Source of the DNA: Pseudoprimorskyibacter insulae
GTDB taxonomy: Bacteria; Pseudomonadota; Alphaproteobacteria; Rhodobacterales; Rhodobacteraceae
NCBI RefSeq assembly: GCF_900302505.1
Contig: NZ_OMOJ01000003.1
Coordinates: 1 to 64,000 of the forward strand
DNA length: 64,000 nucleotides
Reading direction: 5' to 3'
Shown here in pieces: positions 51,103-59,625 of this stretch. Numbering within the stretch: the stretch's first letter is position 1; each line of letters opens with the position of its first letter. The position numbers and the translations under genes were made by a program. Below the pieces are notes generated by a model. It was not told where the DNA came from, searched no databases, and saw only the letters and a list, made by a program, of their open reading frames with translations.

Positions 51103-52086
51103 ATGGCAAGCCCAAGCAAACTCTCCAGCAACGAAGTCGCAGCCCTCGTCGATGGTCTAAAGAACCTCGACGCAGGTGAAGGCGGCGACGGATCCCATAT
51201 CCGGCCATATAAGTTTGGCACGGACAACCGGTCGATCCTGGGCGATTACTATGGCCTGCGGATGATCAACGAACGGTTTTGCCGTCTGGCCCGGTCTGTG
51301 TTCCTGCCGTTCTTGCGGATGCATCCTCGGATTTCCAGCTTTCCGCCTGAGGTGAAGACCTTTGACCACTATTGCGACGAGCTGGAAAACTTCGTCTCGC
51401 TGACCACCAGCAAGATCGACGAATTGCGCGGGTCGCAAATGATCGTGCTGGCGCCGAACTTCGTGTCCCTGCTTACGGATGCCTATTACGGCGGGGCGAT
51501 CCAGAACCTGCCGACACGGCGCACCGAATTCACCGCCACCGAAACCCGCGTGATTGAGATTGTCACCAACGGGCTGAACAAGGCGCTGGAAATGGCGTGG
51601 CGGGATCTGACGCATCTGACGTTTCAGGCCACCAACCACGAAGAGAACCTGCAATTCGCCACCTTCGTCGAAAGTTCAGAGCTGGTGGTGAATTGTTCGT
51701 TCATCATCCAGTTGCCCGACACCGACCCGGCCAACCTTGATATCCTTTACCCGCTGCAAACGCTGAAACCGCTGGCTGCGCAGCTTCGGTCGCGGATGCA
51801 GTCGGATCTGGTCGATGACGATATCACCTGGCGTCAGCGGCTGGAACGTGCGGTGATGAATGTCCCGCTGGAAATCACCGCCCGCTTGGCCGACCCGACC
51901 GTCAATCTGGCGCAGCTGAACGGGCTGAAGCCCGGCAAGCTGGTGACCTGCGATCTGAAACCCAATCCAACCATGCTTGTCGAAGGCAGCCCGATGTTCG
52001 CGGCTGATCTGGGCGAGGTCGGCGGGCGCTCTGCCCTGTCGATCACCCGCCGCATCAAGACGCCCCAACCCGGAGAGGACCAATGA
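51103..52086 (+). CDS. fliM: Rotor switch protein FliM
   Basis: A 327-residue C-ring protein. The N-terminal CheY-binding segment is short (KLSSNEVAALVDGLK); the middle CheC-like domain has FKTFDHYCDEL-like FDHYCDELENFVSLT and VLAPNFVSLLTDAYYGG; the C-terminal part is a SpoA domain (MNVPLEITARLADPTVNLAQ). The family's usual NxGG-type loop appears as YYGG. It receives CheY-P signals. It overlaps fliN by four bases. Confidence 0.92.
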   Translation: MASPSKLSSNEVAALVDGLKNLDAGEGGDGSHIRPYKFGTDNRSILGDYYGLRMINERFCRLARSVFLPFLRMHPRISSFPPEVKTFDHYCDELENFVSLTTSKIDELRGSQMIVLAPNFVSLLTDAYYGGAIQNLPTRRTEFTATETRVIEIVTNGLNKALEMAWRDLTHLTFQATNHEENLQFATFVESSELVVNCSFIIQLPDTDPANLDILYPLQTLKPLAAQLRSRMQSDLVDDDITWRQRLERAVMNVPLEITARLADPTVNLAQLNGLKPGKLVTCDLKPNPTMLVEGSPMFAADLGEVGGRSALSITRRIKTPQPGEDQ

Positions 52087-52397
52087 GCGATACCGATCAG
52101 GATACCGACACCGCCGCCCCCGAGGCAGAGGCCGCCGCCCCCGGCCCCTTGGGGATGCTGGCCAATATCAAAGTGCGCATGACGGTCGAAGTGGGCCGCA
52201 CGCAGATCACTATTCAGGAACTTCTGAAACTGTCCGAAGGGTCGGTTGTGGAACTGGACCGGATGGCGGGCGATCCGCTGGATATTCTGGTCAACGGCAC
52301 CCCCATCGCCAAGGGCGAGGTCGTGGTTGTCGGCGAAAAATTCGGCATCCGATTTGGCGATATCGTCGATCCCAAGGAACGCATGGACTCTGTCTAA
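52083..52397 (+). CDS. fliN: Rotor switch protein FliN
   Basis: A 104-residue SpoA-domain protein: IKVRMTVEVGRTQITIQELL, KLSEGSVVELDRMAGDPLDI, LVNGTPIAKGEVVVVGEKFG. It forms the lower C-ring and docks FliH. It is last in the fliKLMN unit. Confidence 0.95.
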   Translation: MSDTDQDTDTAAPEAEAAAPGPLGMLANIKVRMTVEVGRTQITIQELLKLSEGSVVELDRMAGDPLDILVNGTPIAKGEVVVVGEKFGIRFGDIVDPKERMDSV

Positions 52398-52425
52398 CAG
52401 AAGAAAACGCAAGGCTGCATTCAAC

Positions 52426-52441
52426 CGGCATGAAACTTGCC
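52426..52441 (+). promoter_or_regulatory. Sigma-54 promoter of fliOPQR-flhB
   Basis: CGGCATGAAACTTGCC, GG and GC 12 bases apart, in the 78-base gap after fliN and 35 bases before the fliO TTG. Confidence 0.82.
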
Positions 52442-52475
52442 CCTTCTGTGGTGTATCCGCAGAAGGAGCTTGCCG

Positions 52476-52745
52476 TTGGAAACCCTGTCCCCAGATCGTC
52501 TGATCATCGTCCTGTTGTTTCTGGGCGCGCTTCTGGCGCTGCGCTATTACGTGACGCGCAACCGCGATGTCCTGTCCAAAAAGATTAGCGGCGACCGCCG
52601 TTTGAAACTGTGTGAAGCGTTGCCGATCAATGGCGGGCGTGTCTACCTGCTTGAGGCAGACGGCGAACGCCTGTGCGTGGTTGCAGGCGGCAAAGGCGCA
52701 CCGACCGTGGTCCAGCTTGGCACCGCGCAGGAGGTGCAGTCATGA
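52476..52745 (+). CDS. fliO: Export apparatus protein FliO
   Basis: An 89-residue protein with one N-terminal membrane helix (RLIIVLLFLGALLALRYYV) and a small cytoplasmic beta domain (RRLKLCEALPINGGRVYLLE). It assists FliP pentamer assembly. The start is TTG with AAGGAG seven bases upstream; an earlier in-frame TTG lies inside the -12 element of the sigma-54 promoter and cannot be used. Confidence 0.85.
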   Translation: METLSPDRLIIVLLFLGALLALRYYVTRNRDVLSKKISGDRRLKLCEALPINGGRVYLLEADGERLCVVAGGKGAPTVVQLGTAQEVQS

Positions 52746-53491
52746 TCCGCATTGGTATCGCCCTTACTGCGCTGATTTTGCTGCCCTCGACCGGCTTTGC
52801 CGCAGGTGAAGGCATGCCGGTTCTGAGCCTGACCGAACAAGAGGGCGGCGCGACCTATTCGCTATCGCTTCAGATCGTGGCGCTGATGACGGCGCTAACG
52901 GTGCTGCCGTCGATCGTTCTGGGCGCCAGTGCCTTTACCCGGATCATCATCGTTCTGTCGATCCTGCGCCAAGCCATGGGCACACAGCAAACCCCGCCCA
53001 ATCAGGTGCTGGTCGCCATGGCGCTTTTCCTGAGTTTCTTCGTCATGCAGCCGGTGCTGACCACGCTGTATGACGATGCGCTGGCCCCCTATCTTGACGG
53101 ACGGCTAGCCGCGGAACCGGCCATTGCGGCGGTCAAAGATATCATGTCGGGCTTTATGCTGGGCAATACGCGCCAGAACGATCTGCTGATGTTTGCCGAT
53201 CTGGCAGGCGATGGCCCCTATGCCGACGATGAGGCCGTGCCGATGTCGGTGCTGCTGCCCGCCTATATCACGTCCGAGTTGAAGACCGCGTTTCAGATCG
53301 GGTTTCTGCTGTTCCTGCCTTTTTTGGTGATCGACATGGTGATCGCCTCGATCCTGATGGCGCTGGGCATGATGATGCTGTCACCGGTGCTGGTGTCCCT
53401 GCCCTTCAAGCTGCTGCTGTTCGTGCTGGTCGATGGCTGGGCGCTGACCATGGGCTCGCTTGCCTCTAGCTTTATCTCGGTCGGAGGCTGA
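52742..53491 (+). CDS. fliP: Export gate protein FliP
   Basis: A 249-residue protein with a cleaved signal peptide (about 1-20) and four membrane helices. Signatures: ASAFTRIIIVLSILRQAMGT, PPNQVLVAMALFLSFFVMQP, PAYITSELKTAFQIGFLLFL and SPVLVSLPFKLLLFVLVDGW. Five copies with FliQ and FliR make the export channel. ATGA overlap with fliO. Confidence 0.96.
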   Translation: MIRIGIALTALILLPSTGFAAGEGMPVLSLTEQEGGATYSLSLQIVALMTALTVLPSIVLGASAFTRIIIVLSILRQAMGTQQTPPNQVLVAMALFLSFFVMQPVLTTLYDDALAPYLDGRLAAEPAIAAVKDIMSGFMLGNTRQNDLLMFADLAGDGPYADDEAVPMSVLLPAYITSELKTAFQIGFLLFLPFLVIDMVIASILMALGMMMLSPVLVSLPFKLLLFVLVDGWALTMGSLASSFISVGG

Positions 53492-53492
53492 C

Positions 53493-53759
53493 ATGGATTT
53501 CGACGGCAATATCGAACATCTGCGTATCGCCTATTGGAACATCCTTCTGACCGCAGGTCCGGTTCTGGGCGTGGCTTTGGCGGTGGGTTTGGCGCTTGGC
53601 ATCCTTCAGGCGGCCACCTCGATCAACGAAAACACCCTTAGCTTTGTGCCGAAACTGGCCGTGGTTCTGATGACCATGGCGCTGGCCTCGGGGTTCATGC
53701 TGTCCACGATGAGCGATTATTTCGCCTTCGTCTTCGAAACCATCGCAACGATCCGGTAG
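53493..53759 (+). CDS. fliQ: Export gate protein FliQ
   Basis: An 88-residue protein with two membrane helices and the FliQ pattern GILQAATSINENTLSFVPKL. The ATG at 53493 has GGAGG five bases upstream and directly follows the fliP stop. Confidence 0.94.
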   Translation: MDFDGNIEHLRIAYWNILLTAGPVLGVALAVGLALGILQAATSINENTLSFVPKLAVVLMTMALASGFMLSTMSDYFAFVFETIATIR

Positions 53760-53762
53760 GCC

Positions 53763-54584
53763 ATGGAGCTGACGACAGATACCCTTGCAGGCATTCCCGG
53801 TTTGCAGCTTTCGGCCATTATCGGCATGGCGCTGCAATTCCTGTTTGCCATGCTGCGGGTCGGCGCTTTTGTCGTCTCGGCCCCGCTGTTTTCGGCGCGG
53901 TTCATTCCGTTGCAAGTACGGATCATTCTGGCGGTGTTCCTGACGATCCCCGTCATGGGCTTTGCGCAGGTGCCACCGCCCGAAACGCTGGCGACGCTGA
54001 CCGCTGTGCCGTGGATGATCCGTGAATTGGTGATCGGGCTGGCCGCCGGGCTGGTGCTGCAAATCCTGTTTTCATGCGCGGTGATGGCGGGTGAGCTGGT
54101 AGCCTCGACCGCCGGGCTTGGGTTTGCCGCGCAAATGGACCCGGCAACCGGCACGCAAACGCCCGTGGTCGGCCAGATCTTTTCGCTGTTCCTGCTGGCG
54201 ACCTTCGTGGCCGAGGATGGCCACTTGGCCGCGCTGCGCATTGTCATCGACAGTTATGCGCTGATCCCAATTGGCCAGCCCATCCACATGGGCGCGCTGA
54301 TCGAGGCCGGGTCCGAGGCGACCCGCGCCATGTATCTATTCGCCGTTCAACTGATGTTCCCGGTGGTGTCGGTGCTGCTGATCGTCAACGTCACGATTGG
54401 CATCATCACCCGGTCGGCCCCGCAGATGAACCTGTTTTCCTTCGGTTTTCCCCTGACGCTGAGCATCACCCTGATCCAGCTATACCTGACCGCGCCTTCG
54501 CTTGGCCCGGCGATTTCGACGAAAATCGAGTCCGCGCTGAATGCGCTGGCCATCATGACGGAGGCCGCGGCTTATGGCGGATGA
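53763..54584 (+). CDS. fliR: Export gate protein FliR
   Basis: A 273-residue protein with about six membrane helices: FAMLRVGAFVVSAPLFSARF, the ELVIGLAAGLVLQILFS helix, GFAAQMDPATGTQTPVV, and MLFPVVSVLLIVNVTIG-like QLMFPVVSVLLIVN then ITRSAPQMNLFSFGFPL. It caps the FliP ring. It overlaps flhB by 11 bases. Confidence 0.95.
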   Translation: MELTTDTLAGIPGLQLSAIIGMALQFLFAMLRVGAFVVSAPLFSARFIPLQVRIILAVFLTIPVMGFAQVPPPETLATLTAVPWMIRELVIGLAAGLVLQILFSCAVMAGELVASTAGLGFAAQMDPATGTQTPVVGQIFSLFLLATFVAEDGHLAALRIVIDSYALIPIGQPIHMGALIEAGSEATRAMYLFAVQLMFPVVSVLLIVNVTIGIITRSAPQMNLFSFGFPLTLSITLIQLYLTAPSLGPAISTKIESALNALAIMTEAAAYGG

Positions 54585-55716
54585 CGGTCAGGAAAAGACA
54601 GAAGAGCCAACACCGAAAAAGAAAGAACAGGCCCGCGAGGACGGCAAGCTTATCACGTCCAAGGAAATGTTCGTCTTTACCTCGATTGCGGCGGCAACTC
54701 TGGGCATCTTGATCGCCACGCAACTTTTGCCGGGGCTGACCGGCAAATGGGCGCGGGGGTTTGTCATCGAACATCCCTCAAAGCTGGATGATCTGATGTT
54801 AGAACGGTTGGGCAGCGCAATCCTCTGGGTGCTGATGTCGGGCATTATTGTCGGCATTCCGTTGATGGGGGTCACGGTGCTGACGCAGGCGGGCATGGGC
54901 GGGCTGAACTTTGCCCCCAAGGCGCTGGGGTTCAAGTTCAACAAGCTGGACCCGCTAAAAGGCATGAAGCGCATGGTGTCGCTGAAGTCGCTGGTGGAAC
55001 TGGCCAAGGCGGTGTTGAAGGTGGTCTTCCTGATTGGGTCGGCCATTTTCGTGGTCATCCCATCCCTGCCCGCCATCGACCGCATGGCCAGCATGTCGCC
55101 CGGCGACGGGGCCGCGCTTTTGGGCACAACGACGCTACAAGTTCTATCGGCGATGACCATTGCGTTGGGGGTGATCGGTGCACTTGATCTGGTGTGGCAG
55201 ATCCACACCATGCTGAAAGACCTGCGCATGTCCAAGCAAGAGATCAAGGAAGAGTTCAAGGAGTCCGAAGGCTCGCCCGAACTCAAAGGTCAGATCCGCC
55301 GCAAACAGAACGAAGCGGCCATGCGTGCCAAACAGCGTGCCGCCTTGCCCAATGTCGACCAAGCCACGGCCATTGTGACCAACCCGACCCATTTCGCCGT
55401 CGCATTGCGCTATGTGCCGGAAGAACAATCCGCGCCGGTGATCCTGGCCATGGGGCGTGGCGGGATGGCCCAGCAGGTCATTGAGCGCGGCAAAAAAGCC
55501 AAGGTAACGATCGTGCGCGTGCCGCCTTTGGCACGGGCCTTGTATTACACCGGTGGGATCGGCTCGGAAATCTCGGTTCAGCTCTATTCGGCTGTTGCCA
55601 CGCTATTGGCCCATGTCTGGCGCATCGAACACGGACAACCGACCGATCTGCCGGACATCGATCTGCCCCCGGAACTGCAACTGGACGAAAACGGACGTCC
55701 TCAATCAAGGAAATGA
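54574..55716 (+). CDS. flhB: Export specificity switch protein FlhB
   Basis: A 380-residue protein: N-terminal KTEEPTPKKKEQAREDG, four membrane helices, and cytoplasmic domain with the self-cleaving NPTH motif (AIVTNPTHFAVALRY). After cleavage the export machine changes from hook to filament substrates under FliK control. Confidence 0.96.
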   Translation: MADDGQEKTEEPTPKKKEQAREDGKLITSKEMFVFTSIAAATLGILIATQLLPGLTGKWARGFVIEHPSKLDDLMLERLGSAILWVLMSGIIVGIPLMGVTVLTQAGMGGLNFAPKALGFKFNKLDPLKGMKRMVSLKSLVELAKAVLKVVFLIGSAIFVVIPSLPAIDRMASMSPGDGAALLGTTTLQVLSAMTIALGVIGALDLVWQIHTMLKDLRMSKQEIKEEFKESEGSPELKGQIRRKQNEAAMRAKQRAALPNVDQATAIVTNPTHFAVALRYVPEEQSAPVILAMGRGGMAQQVIERGKKAKVTIVRVPPLARALYYTGGIGSEISVQLYSAVATLLAHVWRIEHGQPTDLPDIDLPPELQLDENGRPQSRK

Positions 55717-55925
55717 CCATGCTAAGACAGTCGCGTCAAAAACACAGCAGCGTCGGCGAGATGATCTCGACGATCTGTTTTGCCGGTGTCTCGCTTTGGT
55801 TGCTGTCTGCCGCAGCCGAAGCCCCAATGCCCAAGGCCGTGGTCCTTGGGGTGTGTTCGGTGTTTTGTATGGCGGCCGCGGCGCGGTTCTTGATCGCCCG
55901 CGCCGTCAATCGGTTTTTGAAATAG
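55713..55925 (+). CDS. Small two-helix membrane protein after flhB
   Basis: A 70-residue protein with two hydrophobic helices (ISTICFAGVSLWLLSAA and AVVLGVCSVFCMAAAARFLI) and a basic end. The start overlaps the flhB stop (ATGA), so it is translationally coupled to the export-gate operon. No family recognised. It ends three bases before a convergent gene. Confidence 0.6.
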   Translation: MTMLRQSRQKHSSVGEMISTICFAGVSLWLLSAAAEAPMPKAVVLGVCSVFCMAAAARFLIARAVNRFLK

Positions 55926-55927
55926 GC

Positions 55928-56509
55928 CTACATCATCGGCAGAACAGTGACACCTGTCGCAATGCGGCAGGCCCAATGGTCGATGTGCTGGGCGAAGTAT
56001 TCACGGATTTCCGGGTGGGATGCCGCCAAGGCACGGATCACCCGGTCTTTGGGGGAAGCGGGCGGATTGGACTGTTCGATCAGCATCCACGGCTCTCCGT
56101 CCACGCGGATTTCGGTGCCGGTGTCCGATACGATCCGCGCCGACCAATAGGTGCCCAGCGTGTCAAAACGCACTTCTTCGTTCAGGTTGTAATCGCCCGA
56201 GATGCGCACAGCATGTGTGTTCAGGAACCGGTCCAGAACGCGCCCGTCGCGCATCAGAATATCCGCGCCAATCCGGGTCCAGCCATCGGCGACCGACCGG
56301 TTCAAACGGATCCATCCAGACCGGCCACTGATCGAAAACGCCAAAGTCGGCGGGGTTTCATCCGGATCATCGACCTTTTCATAGGCAATCTCGAAGGATG
56401 CACCGCCCAGCTTCAGACAAGCGAACGGGGCTTCGGCCTGACAGCGTTCACGCTCTTGCAGCAAGGTCGCTTGGGCGTCGGTTACATGCGCATCGGTCAT
56501 ACGGATCAT
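55928..56509 (-). CDS. Uncharacterised protein between flhB and the motility genes
   Basis: A 193-residue soluble protein with a beta-rich middle (LAFSISGRSGWIRLNRSVAD, GTEIRVDGEPWMLIE) and a His/Trp/Cys-containing end (QHIDHWACRIATGVTVL). No signal peptide and no recognised domain. It is alone on the minus strand within a plus-strand motility block, and no good ribosome site precedes the ATG, so the start may be wrong by a few codons. Confidence 0.5.
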   Translation of the reverse strand: MIRMTDAHVTDAQATLLQERERCQAEAPFACLKLGGASFEIAYEKVDDPDETPPTLAFSISGRSGWIRLNRSVADGWTRIGADILMRDGRVLDRFLNTHAVRISGDYNLNEEVRFDTLGTYWSARIVSDTGTEIRVDGEPWMLIEQSNPPASPKDRVIRALAASHPEIREYFAQHIDHWACRIATGVTVLPMM

Positions 56510-56607
56510 GGGGTCGCTTTCTGGATGAATTGGCAGTCCCTTTGCTGAACGGCAAATCCGCGCCGAAACTTAGGCCTTGGCGCAAACATTCCGGCAAGAT
56601 CCGGGAC

Positions 56608-56623
56608 TGGCACAAAAAATGCA
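56608..56623 (+). promoter_or_regulatory. Sigma-54 promoter of the 56670 gene pair
   Basis: TGGCACAAAAAATGCA, GG and GC 12 bases apart with one mismatch in the -12 box, 47 bases before the ATG. Confidence 0.78.
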
Positions 56624-56669
56624 CAGACAGGACAAATCCCGATCAAGACGATCCCTCAAGGAGCGAACC

Positions 56670-57404
56670 ATGACCGAAACCAGCCAAGAGTTGCAGGACG
56701 GTATCCGCCTGGCGCTGGAAGCGGCAGAAGCCGCAAACGACGCCGCCGCGGAAGTCGATAAGATGACCACCGCAACCGAACGCGCAGCCCATCGGATCGA
56801 TACGTTTGGCTCAAAGATGCGGCCCTTGATGATTGGCACGCTTGCCGGGTCTGTGGTGGTGATCGGGCTGGCCAGCCTTGTCTATTTCCGCACGCTTAGC
56901 GAAATGCGCACCGCCACCGCTACCCAGCTTGAGGCGTTGACCATGTTCGCCTCGCGCGTGGAAGGTTTGGATCAGTCGCTGACCAATGCCGAGGCCCTGC
57001 TGGCCGAGATCAAGGCAGTGAAGGCCGGACAGGACGAACATTTCGCCGCGCTTCAGACGCGTCTGGATGGCATGGGCCTAAACCTGGTCGAAGAGGCCAA
57101 TTCCTATTCCGAAGCGGCTGATACGCTCAAATCCCAGATTGAGGCGACCGTAATGCAAGCCGTGGATGAGGGCAGCCAGAAAACCCAAGATGCTTTCACA
57201 GCGGGCCTGTCTGATCTGCAACTAGCGATGACGCGCCTTTTGGCCGATGCGGTTACCGCCGCGCCCGCCGCCGCGCCTGCCCCGTCGTCTAAGCCAGCGG
57301 CCAAGACCGCCACGCCGGTCAAACCCAAGACCGTGGCCGTTCCGAAAAAACCTACGGCAAAGGCCCGGCCTGCGCCGCGCCCGAACCCGTTTTCCTACCC
57401 CTAA
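56670..57404 (+). CDS. Single-pass coiled-coil protein of the RpoN motility regulon
   Basis: A 244-residue protein: cytoplasmic coiled coil (LEAAEAANDAAAEVDKMTTA), one membrane helix about 52-74 (LMIGTLAGSVVVIGLASLVY), a long periplasmic coiled coil, and an Ala/Pro/Lys-rich end (PAPSSKPAAKTATPVKPKTV). Such topology recalls motor accessory proteins like R. sphaeroides MotF, but I cannot confirm the match. GGAG lies seven bases before the ATG at 56670 and a sigma-54 promoter is upstream. Confidence 0.6.
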   Translation: MTETSQELQDGIRLALEAAEAANDAAAEVDKMTTATERAAHRIDTFGSKMRPLMIGTLAGSVVVIGLASLVYFRTLSEMRTATATQLEALTMFASRVEGLDQSLTNAEALLAEIKAVKAGQDEHFAALQTRLDGMGLNLVEEANSYSEAADTLKSQIEATVMQAVDEGSQKTQDAFTAGLSDLQLAMTRLLADAVTAAPAAAPAPSSKPAAKTATPVKPKTVAVPKKPTAKARPAPRPNPFSYP

Positions 57405-57416
57405 TCGGGGGCGCAT

Positions 57417-58115
57417 ATGTCGGACCAACAGGCCGCGAAACTCTGCACCTATAAGCTGGGCAGCCCGTCCCCCCAAGCCGCTGATTGCGGCCTGAAATCC
57501 GGTGATCTGCTGATTGCCGTGAACGGGCAGCCCTTTGACAACGAAGGCCCCAGCCCGGATGAGCGGCTGCGCGGCACACGCGGCGCGGCCTTGCTGACCT
57601 ATCTGCGCGGTGACGACAAGCGGATGGTTCTGACGCGCGCCACGGCGCTGGGGTCGGTCACGCCCGGCCCCGCGCCGTCTGAGGCCGATAGCGAATCCGC
57701 CCGCCTGAACCCCGCCGTCTATCGTAACTGGCAGGTGATGGCCCATGACGATGGCACCTATGACATCCACACAGCTGAACCGTCGCTTCTGGCGCTGGTG
57801 CTGGCGCCTGTCTGGCTGATCCAGACGCGGCTATGGGTGCCTTTGGCGCTATGGGCGGGGATCTCGATCGCAGTTGTTCCCACCGGTTTGACCGGCGTTA
57901 TCATGGTGCAATTGGCTATGGCTTTGTATTTCTGGCAGGCGGCCCCTGCCCTGTTCCGCACCGACCGGCGCGGCCAATCCATGCATCTGGTCGGCATTTT
58001 TGCCGAACGCAATGAGGCCGCGCTGCATCGGCGGCTCTCGGCTATGGATTCCAAGTTCAGATATGTTTTCGCCCCCGCGAATAGCGAGGGCGATAAACCG
58101 TCGGAACCCGTTTGA
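57417..58115 (+). CDS. PDZ-like domain and membrane-helix protein
   Basis: A 232-residue protein. The start resembles a PDZ carboxylate-binding loop (ADCGLKSGDLLIAVNGQPFD), and the C-terminal half has two or three hydrophobic segments (LLALVLAPVWLIQTRLWVPL; IAVVPTGLTGVIMVQLAMAL) then FWQAAPALFRTDRRGQSMHL, like DUF2628-type proteins. There is no signal peptide, so the PDZ-like part would be cytoplasmic. It lies 12 bases after the previous gene and shares its sigma-54 promoter. Role unknown. Confidence 0.5.
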   Translation: MSDQQAAKLCTYKLGSPSPQAADCGLKSGDLLIAVNGQPFDNEGPSPDERLRGTRGAALLTYLRGDDKRMVLTRATALGSVTPGPAPSEADSESARLNPAVYRNWQVMAHDDGTYDIHTAEPSLLALVLAPVWLIQTRLWVPLALWAGISIAVVPTGLTGVIMVQLAMALYFWQAAPALFRTDRRGQSMHLVGIFAERNEAALHRRLSAMDSKFRYVFAPANSEGDKPSEPV

Positions 58116-58122
58116 TCCCGGA

Positions 58123-59448
58123 TTAGCTGCTGGCCAGTTTCGCCTGACGCTTGCGCTGGAAACTGGACGGGATCTTCAGCATATCGCGATACTTGGCGAC
58201 GGTGCGGCGGGCCAGATGCGTGCCTTCATCCGAGATGATCTGCGCAAGGGCATCATCCGACAGCGGCTTTTTGGGGTCTTCATCGCGCACCAGTTGCTGA
58301 ATGCGGTGACGAACCGAAGCCGAGGATGCTGCGCCTTCGCCATCGGTGCTGAGCGCCGTGGTGAAGAAGTTCTTCAGGCTAAAGGTACCCTGCGGCGTAA
58401 CAATCAGCATCCCGGTGGTGATACGGCTGACGGTGCTTTCATGCACGCCGATTGCCTCGGCCACGTCCTTGAGGGTCATCGGTTCAATCCGCGACGGTCC
58501 GTGTTCCAGGAATTCGGCCTGACGGCGCACGATCTCGGCGCCAACAGACAAGGTCGTGTGATTGCGATGCTCAACCGCGCGGCGCAGCCAGCGGGCCACG
58601 CTCAGACGTTCGCCCACATATTCACCGGCCGAACGGTCGCGGCGCACGTCTTGTGCCTTGGTTTCATCCACCTTGACCGACGGCAGGGTCGAGCGGTTCA
58701 GATCCACGCGCCAGCCATCATCGCCGCGGGTGACAATCAGATCGGGTTCGCGCTGGGTCAGCTCGCCATGGTCGAAGTCTGCGCCCGGCTTGGGGTTCAG
58801 GCTGCGCAGCGATTTCAGGCAGTCTTTCAGTTCGTCCATGGTGCATTTGCACACCCGGCACAGACCGGCCAGATCGGCGGCGGCCAGCTTGGGCAAGTTT
58901 TCCAGCAGAGCCGCGAACAGGGGCGTCATGAGCCCGCGATCTTCGGCTTGAATGGCCAGACATTCGGCCAGCGACCGGGCAAACAGCCCCGCCGGTTCGA
59001 CCTGCTGCACCAGATGCAGCATTTCTTCGGCTTCTTCGCTGGACATCACACACCGCATTGCGATGGCTTCCAGCGGCTCACCCAGCCAGCCATTCGGCTC
59101 AAGCGCCTCAAGGAATTGTTCGGCAACCATGCGATCCCGCGGGTTGGTGAACATCACGTCAAACTGCCCCGAGACGTGTGTATAAAGGGAAGGCGCAGGC
59201 GCTTCGGCGCGGTCGCTGATATAGTCGAAATCGCTGGCAGCGCCGCGCGACATCGGCAGGCCAAGATCCCGGTGCTGGGCTGTTTCGCCACCGGCGACAT
59301 CCACAAACGGGTTTTCTTCGGCTTCGCTTTCAAGATAGGCGCGCAGGTCGAGGTTGCTCAGTTGCAGAAGGCAGATTGCCTGTTGCAGCTGCGCGGTCAT
59401 GACCATCGACTGACGCTGAGATAAGTTCTGTGAAACGTGCAAGTTCAT
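58123..59448 (-). CDS. rpoN: RNA polymerase sigma-54 factor of the flagellar cluster
   Basis: A 441-residue sigma-54. Region I is Gln/Leu-rich (QRQSMVMTAQLQQAICLLQL), the core-binding region follows, the -12-binding helix-turn-helix is MTLKDVAEAIGVHESTVSRI, and the RpoN box is ARRTVAKYRDML near the end. R. sphaeroides has a dedicated RpoN2 in the Fla1 cluster that is specific for flagellar promoters, and the location here supports the same. The ATG at 59448 has GGAGG seven bases upstream. Confidence 0.93.
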   Translation of the reverse strand: MNLHVSQNLSQRQSMVMTAQLQQAICLLQLSNLDLRAYLESEAEENPFVDVAGGETAQHRDLGLPMSRGAASDFDYISDRAEAPAPSLYTHVSGQFDVMFTNPRDRMVAEQFLEALEPNGWLGEPLEAIAMRCVMSSEEAEEMLHLVQQVEPAGLFARSLAECLAIQAEDRGLMTPLFAALLENLPKLAAADLAGLCRVCKCTMDELKDCLKSLRSLNPKPGADFDHGELTQREPDLIVTRGDDGWRVDLNRSTLPSVKVDETKAQDVRRDRSAGEYVGERLSVARWLRRAVEHRNHTTLSVGAEIVRRQAEFLEHGPSRIEPMTLKDVAEAIGVHESTVSRITTGMLIVTPQGTFSLKNFFTTALSTDGEGAASSASVRHRIQQLVRDEDPKKPLSDDALAQIISDEGTHLARRTVAKYRDMLKIPSSFQRKRQAKLASS

Positions 59449-59578
59449 GTCGGTTCCTCCGTGACACGGACACCATCGAACACGTTTTAGCACTGGGTAA
59501 AGATCGGGGATTTGACGCTTGGGCCGTCAAGGAAACGTCACCCATGCCAATTTAATAAGCATTTGTTTCAAAACAGCA

Positions 59579-59607
59579 AAAGCGGCCCGGTCAAGCCGAG
59601 CCGCTTT
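59579..59607 (-). terminator. Terminator after fliC
   Basis: Eight-base-pair stem AAAGCGGC / GCCGCTTT followed on the minus strand by TTTTGCTGTTTTG, 19 bases past the fliC stop. Confidence 0.75.
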
Positions 59608-59625
59608 AAGGGTGTCAAATTTCCG

